Shown in pieces: positions 55,443 to 64,000 of a stretch of DNA of 64,000 nt (positions are counted from its first letter, which is position 1; every line of letters begins with the position of its first letter). The stretch is taken from the NCBI GenBank assembly GCA_000750105.3, contig JPHH03000002.1, positions 620,001 through 684,000 on the forward strand, given 5' to 3'. Position numbers and translations under genes: made by a program. The notes beneath the pieces were generated by a model. It saw only the letters and a program-made list of their open reading frames with translations. It was not told the origin of the DNA and did not search any database. The stretch is from Tolypocladium sp. Sup5 PDA-1. Lineage: Eukaryota; Ascomycota; Sordariomycetes; Hypocreales; Ophiocordycipitaceae.

Positions 55443-57576
55443 TCACCACGCATTCTGCAGCGGATCCCACAGGCTCGGAAAGAACTGGTCGATGATGGAC
55501 GCGTCCGGCATGACAAAGTCCTGGAGTTCCGCAATACTGCCGCTGCCCTGCTCGTCGGGCGCCACGCCGCCGAGCACCTTGTCCACCACCTCGGCGTGCT
55601 GCGCGAGGCACACGTCGGCGAGGTCCCACCCCGACTTCTCCTGGTGGCTGCGCAGCGTCGCAATCAGGTCGCGGGCGATGCGGAACGACGTGCTCTGCGC
55701 CAGGCTCGCCGGCGAGCTCTCCGTCTCCAGCGCGCAGCGCAGCAGGAAGTTGACCGTCGCGGGGAACGCAAACGCGCTGACCGACAGCCAGAAGTCGCCG
55801 AGCTGCTGCGGCTGCAGCTCCTGCACCAGCATGAGGATCTCCTCGGACGTGCGCCGCGCCTGGATGTAGCGGTTCATCAGGCGCTCCTCGTCCGGGGGGT
55901 ACGCCTGCTTGTCGGACTCCAGCTCGATGCGCTGGAGCAGCAGCCGCGTGGTGAGGTACGCCAGGCGGAGGTTGGCCGCGCCGGGGATGTCGAGGTGGGA
56001 GCCGCGGATGATGATGAGGCGGGTGCCCCCGGTTAGGGACTCGACCCAGTTGTTCAGAGACAGCTCGAGGTTCGTCGTGTCCCACGACTTGTCTCTTGCC
56101 ACGCGGTAGACGTGCTGCAGGTGGCGGTCCAGCACGTCCGTCAGGCCGGCCAGGGCGATGAAGACGGATGCCGTCCGCACCCGCTTCTCCGACGGGTTGC
56201 CCTCGCAGAGGTACTCGAGGGTCGGCAGAGGGACGTCGTACTGCGCGCGGGCAATGTGCGGCGGCGTCCCGTGGGCCAGGCTGATCCTGAGCGGCGTCAA
56301 CATGGTCGTCCAACTGCGGCATCACACGCGCAGCCAGCTTACCATCTGTCGTGCAGCAGCAAGGCCCACCAAATCTTCATGCGCAGATACTTTTCCGACT
56401 GGGGAATCTTCCAGGGCAGCGGGTTGTGGTTCAGCCCCAGCGAGTGCGCCATCGACACGGCGGACCCGAGGAGGACGCCGTTGCCGATGAGCGACGTGGT
56501 CGGCCGTCCGCCAATGTTGAGCAGGATCGCCTTGATAATCGACGTGCCCGGCGACAGGTGCAGCTCCGAGTACACGGCCTCGTTGGCGAGGTTCCAGACA
56601 AACCGGCTGTCCGGGCACCTGTGCCGCGACAGCGTGCGCGAGTGCCGCCAGTAGACGAGGGCGTGGGCGTACAGGCACGCGAGGAGGGCCGGCGAGATGC
56701 GATCCTTGTCCTCGCGGTATTGGCGGCGGAACGAGTCTTCGTCCAGCAGGGGCAGACAGTCGTTGGCTTTGCTAAAGTACCTAACTCAATCAGACTCGCG
56801 GCGTCTCAAGCTGCGGCAGTCGGGCCATACTCGTCAATGACAGCCCCGGCATAGGGCTCTATCAGCTTCTCGATAACCTCCAGCTTCTCTGCCGAGGGAC
56901 TTCGGTTCACGGTGATTCCCAGCGGCCGCTTCTGGACCATGGTAAATAGGACTGGTCTGGAGCGGCTTGCCGACTCTGGAATCACCATCCGGGTGCTCCG
57001 CGTGGCCTCCGGGATGCCGGATAGGTAGTCTGACAGGACCTGACTGTCGTTTGTGACGGCGGGCCCCACGATGTGAAGGTTGACATGATGGTCGTCGGAG
57101 GACCCCAATGCCAAGGGAGATTCCTCCTCTTGAGCATGGGCATGGCGGCTCTGAGGCGCGCATTGTGCTGCGGTTGCTTTCGTGGCCGAGGGGACGTTGC
57201 GATTTGAGGCCTCGTGTCGTTGTCCCAGCTTGAATGCCCCAGACGAGGCCATCGGCGCCGTCGTCCCAGTCCCAGTCCCAGTCCCGGAGGCGGTGGTTCT
57301 AAACGACGCCGCCGGGGCTGCAGTGGTCTTGGCCGTGCCCTGAGACGGCGCGCTCGTGCTATTGCTCCTCCGGGCCCGGCGGCCAGCCCCGGGGCTCGCC
57401 TGCGCCCGCGGGCCGTCCGGGAAGAAGCACTCGGTCCGGTGCGCCTTGCAGGTCAGGCAGGACTCGGCGTTGGCCTCGGTCTGGCACCGCGACTTGCGCC
57501 GGCGACACGGGACGCAGGCCGGCCGGAGGTGGGACCGGTACGGCCGCTCGGCGGAGGTCTGTGCTTGCTGCTGCAT
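55443..57576 (-). CDS. Zn2Cys6 transcription factor with fungal-specific regulatory domain
   Basis: Three exons: 57576-56831, 56780-56343 and 56286-55443, 675 residues. The zinc cluster is near the N-terminus (residues 20-51: ACVPCRRRKSRCQTEANAES, then CLTCKAHRTECFF), with the C-x2-C-x6-C...C-x2-C-x6-C spacing. A low-complexity linker follows, with a GTGTGTGT run from a CAGTCC tandem repeat near 57266. The middle homology region begins around YFSKANDCLPLLDEDSFRRQ and contains the family hallmark LLLHDRWISLAHGTPPHI across the second join. The first intron (GTATGG...GTTAG, 50 nt) and second (GTAAGC...CTCAG, 56 nt) restore both motifs. It is a nuclear DNA-binding regulator. The target is unknown; proximity suggests the decarboxylase or the MFS exporter as candidates. 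Confidence 0.93.
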
Positions 57577-59630
57577 TGTTGCCCTGGCGCTGTGCTCGCC
57601 GGGTGCGCGAAATAGTACACGCAGGCCGTCGATGGTGTTCGGTGCCCGGCGAGGGGCGGTCCTTAAAGGGCGATGTTGGGTCGCGGGCAGTGGAGGTTCC
57701 CCGCGGGGAACGAGACATGGTGTTGAGGCCGTTGGGCGACGGCACAGTATCGGACAGTGCTCGACGTACGGTTGGGAACCGATTCGCGCCACGATTGGAT
57801 CGACTCCATGTTCGCCTCCAGCTTGTTACACGACTGTGGGATGGCATATGTGAAAGGTGCGTTGTTGACATGTAATACGCATCGTTTGGTGAACCGCGTA
57901 TTCTCTCGGCGTAGCCTTTACTGTCCCATTGCCCATTGTCATATTAGTGATTAGTGCCATCAATACTTCGTATAACGTAGCACAGTGCGTTTAGACTCAA
58001 ACGAGCCTTTTCAAGCCCACTTGAATAATTAGTGAGAGAGAAAGCACGGATAGGCCGTGACTTGCCCGGCGACAGTTTTGCCCGCAGACGGGACGCACAG
58101 CATTTATGACTTGTCAATGCCGCCCGAACCATTCCCCCATCTCCCCAGAAGTTCCTGGCCTGTCCTGGACCGCCCTGGAGCCACCTTTTTCATGTGGAAA
58201 AAACCAGAACGCGTCACGGCCCAAGCTGGACCGACCACTGCTTCAGAACCGGCCTTGAGTTTGCCGCGGGATAGCAAGGCGATAGCCAAGGCCGAAGTAA
58301 TTCATAGCTCAGAGACGCTGTAGATTCTTATCTGCGCCAACTATTCGTAGCAGAGGGCGAGCTCTCCCGTTGTTGAACGCGCCGCGTTCCGAGATAAGAA
58401 CCGGCAATGGCTCGCCCAGCCCGGTCCCCACCCGCAGCGCCCAGCGGTCACCTGCAAATGGTCCCTGTCGCTGCCAACGGCGTCCATGTGAATCAGATTC
58501 ACCTGCAAGACTCGCATCCTCTCTTGACCGCCACATGTCCATCACGAACGTCTAATCAACCGCAATCCGGCATCGGAATACCGAGGCGTTGTGGCATTTC
58601 GTCGTGTCATGGAAAGGCGAAAACTGGAACTCCGGGCTCGCCATGGCACCCGCGGGAAACTGTCCACCGGCCCGGCGATTCAGGGTCAGTCCTGACTCCC
58701 TACCCCTGCTGTAAAATCTCCCGCTGCGCTCTCAGTGGCCACTGGGGCGAGATATTGCCCATTTAGGTAGGCGGCCCTCTAGGTAGCCCTGCCTCCCCGC
58801 GCTAAACGCTCGTCTCCGTTGCCGCACTGTGGCTCGTCTGTCGGGATTCATCGATTTCACGCTGCCAAGACAAGCACCTTGATCTTTCGATATCGGGCGT
58901 TTGGCCAAAGAGGCTCCTTTACATCATATCATACCTTGAGTCTACCACTGCCGGTAGAGTGCGGCAAAGCATTCACTCCCTTCGGCAACTCGGCACTGGC
59001 GACGACACTGGATGCTACTCGAGAGCCGGAAATGACCACGGAGAGCAAAGTCGTATTGACCCCCGTCTGCTCACGATTTCTATCAGATATCTAGAAGCCT
59101 GAAGCGGCAAATAACACGCACAACCTCTTGATTCGCCCGTGCACATCTCCGCTGTCAGGTTGCTGGAGCCTAGAACCATATCCGAGCCCCAACAACCGCG
59201 ATTCCACTCCCCATGACCGCATCCTTTCACCTACAGCGCGCTTGATTCAACTGCTGTCAAGGCGGTGCAGAAGTATCTGTCTTCGGAGACTGCGGCCCGC
59301 GGCCAGAACCTCGCAGCACAGCGACATCCCAGTCGGACGCATCCCGGGCCAGATCCGGGGAAGACCGTAGCCTAGTCTGCTGCGCCCACGCGTTGGCCAC
59401 AGCGTCAAGAAGATCCAATTGTCCATCTCCTATTGCCAGTTTGAGGCATATGTTAGAGTACAAGGAGTTTCAGGTTGATATGTACGGGATATTTGCAGGC
59501 CATTGGGGGGGCAGTCGGCGCGGCACAAGTATATATGTGATCCTTTAAAGAACGGCGACAAGACAGCATTGAATCCGTTAAATTTTCCGTCACATACCAA
59601 TACCCTTCCCAATACAATATACACTCCAAG
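57577..59630. other. 2 kb intergenic region between two divergent genes
   Basis: Holds the promoters of the Zn2Cys6 gene and of the small secreted protein. No supported coding sequence; the ORF at 58407-58766 has no motif. Confidence 0.5.
59530..59537 (+). promoter_or_regulatory. TATA box of the small secreted protein gene
   Basis: TATATATG, 101 nt upstream of the ATG, followed by an A/C-rich leader. Confidence 0.6.
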
Positions 59631-59959
59631 ATGCGTTTCGCCGTCCTCTTCGCGCTCGCGCCCGCTGCCGTTCTCGCCGCCTCCATTCCGGCTCAGCCGC
59701 CAAAGGCAGAAACCCGCGACGTTCCGCACGCGGCGGACATGGAGTCTCAAATTAAAGCTTTACGCGAGCACCACATGCTGGCCGCCAGATACGGTCCAGT
59801 TTGGTTCGTTGCCCCCCTCCATGTTGCCGAGCTTCCTTTCCTGTCGCTGACCTGCGCTTCAGCTACTACCCATGCAGCCCAATGCACACCCCCCTTTGCT
59901 CTTGCCCGTACTACCGGGACACGCAAAAGTGCACCGCGCGCGGGTGCGTGAACAAGTGA
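59631..59959 (+). CDS. Small secreted cysteine-rich protein, 89 residues
   Basis: Two exons: 59631-59803 and 59863-59959. The N-terminus is a classical signal peptide (MRFAVLFALAPAAVLAA, cleavage likely near residues 17-21). The mature part of about 70 residues ends in six cysteines, spaced C58-x3-C62-x7-C70-x1-C72-x8-C81-x4-C86. The 59 nt intron has a GTTCGT donor, CGCTGAC branch and CTTCAG acceptor and splits the codon of the first cysteine. Without splicing the frame runs on to a cysteine-poor end. Six cysteines over 29 residues suggest three disulfides, as in many secreted fungal effectors and antimicrobial peptides. No known family was recognised and activity is unknown. The neighbours are two regulators and another cysteine-rich orphan. 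Confidence 0.75.
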
Positions 59960-60230
59960 GACCGCGCAGCTTGGCTATGTATCAGAAATAAGGCTGGTTG
60001 GTCTGTGTGGGGAGGAGTCTCGCTGATACTGTACGGTCGGGTCAATCCTTGCGGAACCTGCATGTATACAACGCTCTTTACCAGGAGATGGAGACGCTTC
60101 ACAACTAGCTCACCGAGAAATAGCTATATCGGAACGTGTTACTTTCCTGCTGCGAATTATCATCTCTGTACGGAAGGGAAAGGCTGGCGTGAAGCATCTA
60201 CTACGCAGCAGAATGCGACTTGTGCTGGAA

Positions 60231-61043
60231 TCACGAAGCTACACTCACACCAAAGGGCCTCGTGTGAGATGCCGAACTCCCAATCATGCCATTAAGCAGT
60301 CTCACGACCCCGACGTAGGGACTCTCCGGGACGCTCCCAGCATCCCAGTCCTGTTCGTGATCCAAGCCCGTCACCGGCCGCTCTCCCCACCTCTCCAGCT
60401 TCTCCAACTCATCCTGCGCCAGTCCAAACTTGTCTACGAGGCCGTGCTTCTCCTCCATGCCGCGATCCAGCGCCTCCTCCAGGAGCACGACCGCGCTCAG
60501 CAGGTTGCGGTTCGCCGCGTTCATCGCCGGTGCCACGCCGCCGTGTCCCTTCAACGAGGCCAGCAGCCGGCCGTGGTCCGACATCCATCTGCTGACCGTG
60601 TATTCGACCGCCGCGATGGTGCGGCCTACCTTCAGGAGCGTCTCGAGCGCGGCTCGGAACAGGGGGGCCTCGTAGCGCAGGCGCGTGCCGGGAGCCTGGC
60701 CCGACCGCGGGAAGCGCTGGCCGTCAAGGACAGGCCGCTCAAGCCAGGCGGCATCGGGCCAGACATTGTTGTTCGTCCAGTCGCGCACCTCGAACTTGGC
60801 CTGAGTGTAGCTGTGGAAGACCACCTCGCCCGCGCACGAGTCCGGGTCCGCGCAGAGGTGTATCTTGGTCGCCACGCGGCAGCACCCGTGGTGCTCGCAG
60901 CGTAGCCAGCGCTTGATGTTGGCGCTGGCCGCGCACCCGCAGTTCGTCGGCCGCGCGTAGCCGTCGACGATGCTGACCTGCCCGTTGGATATGAGCGGCC
61001 GCACGTCGCAGCGCAGCTTGTGGGAGATTGTGCGGTAGCACAT
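60231..61043 (-). CDS. Orphan protein with cysteine-rich N-terminal region, 270 residues
   Basis: Single exon; the ATG at 61043 is the first in frame, since the longer frame begins with GTG. Nine cysteines lie in the first 70 residues (C2, C12, C35, C37, C49, C54, C55, C64, C70), with HH at 51-52 in RCEHHGCCRVATKIHLC, possibly binding zinc. There is no signal peptide, so this is probably intracellular. From about residue 85 the sequence is helical and charged, with no cysteine cluster, and contains VGRTIAAVEYTVSRWMSDHG. I have seen comparable sequences annotated as hypothetical in Hypocreales, from memory only. No enzyme motif. Function unknown. Confidence 0.75.
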   Translation of the reverse strand: MCYRTISHKLRCDVRPLISNGQVSIVDGYARPTNCGCAASANIKRWLRCEHHGCCRVATKIHLCADPDSCAGEVVFHSYTQAKFEVRDWTNNNVWPDAAWLERPVLDGQRFPRSGQAPGTRLRYEAPLFRAALETLLKVGRTIAAVEYTVSRWMSDHGRLLASLKGHGGVAPAMNAANRNLLSAVVLLEEALDRGMEEKHGLVDKFGLAQDELEKLERWGERPVTGLDHEQDWDAGSVPESPYVGVVRLLNGMIGSSASHTRPFGVSVAS

Positions 61044-61870
61044 CCTGTCCGTTGGGCGGTCGAGACGCAGCACAAGCAGCCCCCAAGCTCCCAGAAGCCG
61101 TCTGCGGAGGATTGGTCGGTCTAATAGTGCGGAGAGCGAGGGTCTGGCTGCTCCCGAGTTTGCAAAGGTACGGTGGGCTGACTTGACCGTGCCATGATGG
61201 AGAATATATACACTGGCGGGTTCCGATATTCAGAACACAGGTACGCCGGGAAGCGAGGTGCTTCGACGTCGGTCGTTCGTTTGATCTGTGGAGCATGTGT
61301 CGGCCACTTCGCGAGACTGAGCGTGAACTGCTGACAATTCGTCGGCAACTCAAAGGAAGCAAGCGCTTTGAGCGAGAACATGAAGTGACACAGTGTCGGT
61401 CGCTACGCAGGCCGCTGCGTCTCACCATCACAGCCAGACAAAGAAGCGACGGCTTTGAAGAGCTTTAGGTGTGAAGAACGAAACAAAATACTTGTTAGGT
61501 TTATTCACAGACAACAAACACAGTGGAGAGTATATGTAGTGAATATCGAAACTTGCTGGCTCTCATTGCGCTTCCTTTCCCTTCGATCCCGAATCATCAA
61601 CTACCATCATTGATACGTCTTGTAGTTAACCATCTGGCTACATGATGCAGCAGCTAGGGTACTGGAGACACTCTGAAGAGGCATGCGCACGCGCAGTCCC
61701 GAAATTGTTTACAAGTGATGTATTCCAGAGATACATTAGGTAGTATCCAGATGGCTCAGTCCACAGGCTGCTATACACCTAATGCGCCCGCATTTCGTTG
61801 TTCACAGATATCCCATGTAATTCCAAACGCACGTCATTCCCAGACAGAATTTCCCAGCCGCCAGCTATTA
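61044..61870. other. Gene-free gap
   Basis: Contains the promoter of the orphan gene and the 3' flank of the second Zn2Cys6 gene. No coding ORF was supported. Confidence 0.5.
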
Positions 61871-64000
61871 TCAAAACATCTCCCGTAGGAGGGGAAACAC
61901 GGTGCCGTCTGCGGCAAACATTGTGCCGCCAGATTCTGGAGACGCCAGCTCAGAGTGTGGAGGAACCTGGTCGTCGCTATTCCCAAACTGGAACCCATTG
62001 AGGCCCACGTAGCCCTCAAAGATTCTCGACAACTCGCTCTGAATCTTCTTCCCATTGTGATCCACATGCAGCTCCTGCGTCTGCTGTATGGGAGTCGCCA
62101 TCGACAGGTTAGGAAACGGAGTCTGCGCAGCGGAACCTGGGTCCATGTGCCCCCTGGCCAGCCCAATCATGCCCAAGGCTGCACTGGAATGGGGATCATC
62201 GTCCGGGTTCAGCCCAAACCGAGGCGCGACGTCTTTCAGAGTCCTGATTGTGCGCCAAAGGCGCTGGGATACCCAGCTCTTGGCGGAGAGGTCCTTGACC
62301 AGGTCAAGGGCCAGGTAAAACTCCTCTCGGCAGACGGCACTGAATCGCACCGGGGCGTGGACGGAGGCGAGGAAGACAACAGCGATTGCAGAGGTGAGGA
62401 ACTGGTGGTAGAACACCTGAGCTCTGCGGTACAGGTTTGTCGTGCTGTTGAGGTGATTCAGATACTGTATTGTATCCTTGGCGAGATCAACGACGCGTTG
62501 CGCTTGTTGCGGGTGAGACATGATGCTCGTCGCGCTGTGCAGGATTGGCGTATACAGCCAGATACGGATCTGCAGTGGTCAATACTTGCAACTTGCAACC
62601 TGGCACGGCGAATTTTCAATGGCTTACCTGGTTCAGCCTCAAATAGGTCCATATCCTCAGGCGCTGTAGGTTATATGACGGGGTCGATGTCATCTGCTTC
62701 TCCTTGTCCCAGTTACGCACCTTGACCTCCTCAGGTACGCTCTCGTACCATTGCAGAATCTCGCGATCGAGGTTATCAATCTCTTCTTGCCGCAATTCTC
62801 GCGCCAAAACGGGCCCAAAATGAGACACTTGCCGCCAGACCTTGGCTCCCAGCCGAGAATAGGTAATCATGGCAACGAGAAAGGGGTATTCGTCCTGTTG
62901 CCTTTAGACTGCTGTTCAAAGGAGCCTTGGCAGGATATCTTGACTCACCGGAAAAGGTAGCTGCGGGTCAATCTCATCGTCTTGGACAGCAAACGGCAGC
63001 CCAGTTGCGAAGCCCCACCTCCGGTCCAGTACGTATGCCGACCAGAAGCTGTTGAGGGCGTTCTTCCTCTCCGACTCATCTTGTATCTTCATCAGGCCCC
63101 TCTTTTGATGAATGCCCAGTTCGACGCAGAGCCTGACGACCTGTCCCATGACCCGCCAGGCGAGTACTTCGTCGTTTGACAAGAAGCGGTATCCCGCAAG
63201 GAGGCACAAGAGCGGCAGGTTGGCCACGTCGCTGACGTCCGCCATCAGCTTCCGGTTGACGACCGCCTCCATGCTGTTGTACATCTGGATCGCCTTGTCA
63301 CTGTGGCCGTGCTGCTCAACCACCAGCGCACAGCACATGACCATTTTGAGCTGCAGCGTCTTCTCGTCGTTGATGGCCTCCAAGGGCCGCTGCTGACCCC
63401 TGGCAGATTCCAGGAACGGCGCGATGTTCTTGGCGTGGGCAATGACGGTGTGGATGTTGAGCACGGGGTACATGATGCCGATCTCGTCTTCGTGAAACCG
63501 ACAGAGGCGTACCATCTCGTCCTTGTCAAACTCCAAGAGCGGGTCAAAGGGCGCGTTGCCCATCGGCATGGTCACGTCGCTCGATTGCTGGTCTTGGTCG
63601 TCGGGGTCATCGATGCCCCGGTAGCCCATGTTGGCGATGGTGGTATTGGCGACGTCCAGACTGAAGGCCATGCTCGTGGGCCCGCGGAAGGGCGCCGGAC
63701 CCTTGGCACGGGAAGACAGGTCCGGCCGCTGCATCGACGACGAGCTCTGCGCCGGGGACTCCCCAATGACAGAGTTAGGCCCGGCCAAGATGCGGTCATG
63801 GGGCGGTGCCAGGCGCGACGAGTCGGTTTGCATAGACCTCATGGTCTGGTTGAGCCAGCTGACCTCGTCCTGGAGGCGGCTGAGCTGCGCCGTGACATGC
63901 TTGAACTCATCCGTGTCCTTGAAGTTGTTGGAGCAGCAGTTGGGGGCGTAGAGGCACGCGAGGTTGAGGTTGCCGCAGCGCTGACATGGCGTCTCGCCGT
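61871..64000 (-). CDS. Zn2Cys6 transcription factor, 5' end beyond the right edge
   Basis: Visible exons: >64000-62949, 62894-62628 and 62569-61871, joined in frame, about 670 residues. The first visible residues are the second half of a zinc cluster (CQRCGNLNLACLY), so the start lies outside. A short coiled-coil dimerisation stretch follows (TAQLSRLQDEVSWLNQTM). The fungal-specific domain starts at about FHEDEIGIMYPVLNIHTV and includes SERKNALNSFWSAYVLDRRW. The introns have GTGAGT and GTAAGC donors with CAACAG and CTGCAG acceptors. The C-terminus is Gln/Gly-rich and probably the activation region. It should be a nuclear regulator; its target is unknown. Confidence 0.93.

Noticed and set aside
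56303..56342. 29-nt intron joining the second and third exons of the Zn2Cys6 gene at 57576-55443
   Set aside because: Too short to splice. The 56-nt alternative restores the family motif DRWISLAHGTPPHI and has a TGAC branch site.
1..64000. Secondary-metabolite gene cluster
   Set aside because: No polyketide synthase, NRPS, terpene cyclase, DMATS or P450 is present. A pump, a monooxygenase and regulators alone do not support a cluster call.
1..64000. Transposable elements or CRISPR array
   Set aside because: No transposase, reverse transcriptase or integrase fragments, no long terminal or inverted repeats found by eye, and a CRISPR array is not expected in a fungal nuclear genome.

Overview
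The window is nuclear DNA of a filamentous ascomycete (Pezizomycotina). A Sordariomycete, perhaps of the order Hypocreales, is my best guess from overall protein character, but I cannot name the species. Supporting signs are GC-rich coding sequence, many 48-73 nt introns with CTRAC branch sites, two Zn2Cys6 regulators, a PDR-type ABC pump, an OPT transporter, a TMEM135-like protein, and long gene-free stretches carrying a repeated short palindrome-like motif. I support 23 protein-coding genes (two cut by the window edges) and one tRNA. Gene models were built by hand from splice signals. For every complete multi-exon gene the joined exons sum to a multiple of three and the joins fall inside recognisable or continuous protein sequence.

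Left part (1-24 kb): the 3' part of an FAD monooxygenase faces a four-exon PDR-type ABC transporter. After a 3.6 kb gene-free stretch come the housekeeping genes SAM50 and UBC6 (divergent, UBC6 with a GC-AG intron), a BTB-like protein, a TMEM135-family membrane protein, and a 14-exon oligopeptide transporter whose introns 3, 6 and 8 resemble one another.

Middle (24-47.3 kb): a 6 kb gene-free stretch is followed by homogentisate 1,2-dioxygenase, a small conserved lysine-tailed protein, an orphan 454-residue protein, a membrane-anchored M24 aminopeptidase divergent from a Git1-like MFS permease, an acidic coiled-coil nuclear-type protein with a duplicated motif, a serine-rich coiled-coil protein, a 70-residue protein and a Vip1-like RRM protein.

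Right part (47-64 kb): this part looks accessory. It holds a 53-residue membrane microprotein, an orphan protein with three four-cysteine modules, a DHA-type MFS exporter with three repeated CCGG sites in its promoter, an intronless 2,2-dialkylglycine decarboxylase, tRNA-Arg(UCU), a Zn2Cys6 regulator, a six-cysteine small secreted protein, an orphan cysteine-rich protein, and a second Zn2Cys6 regulator running off the right edge. The decarboxylase suggests use of 2-aminoisobutyrate or isovaline, amino acids typical of fungal peptaibiotics. That the neighbouring exporter and regulator serve the same pathway is only inference. No polyketide synthase, NRPS, terpene synthase, intact transposon or CRISPR array was found.
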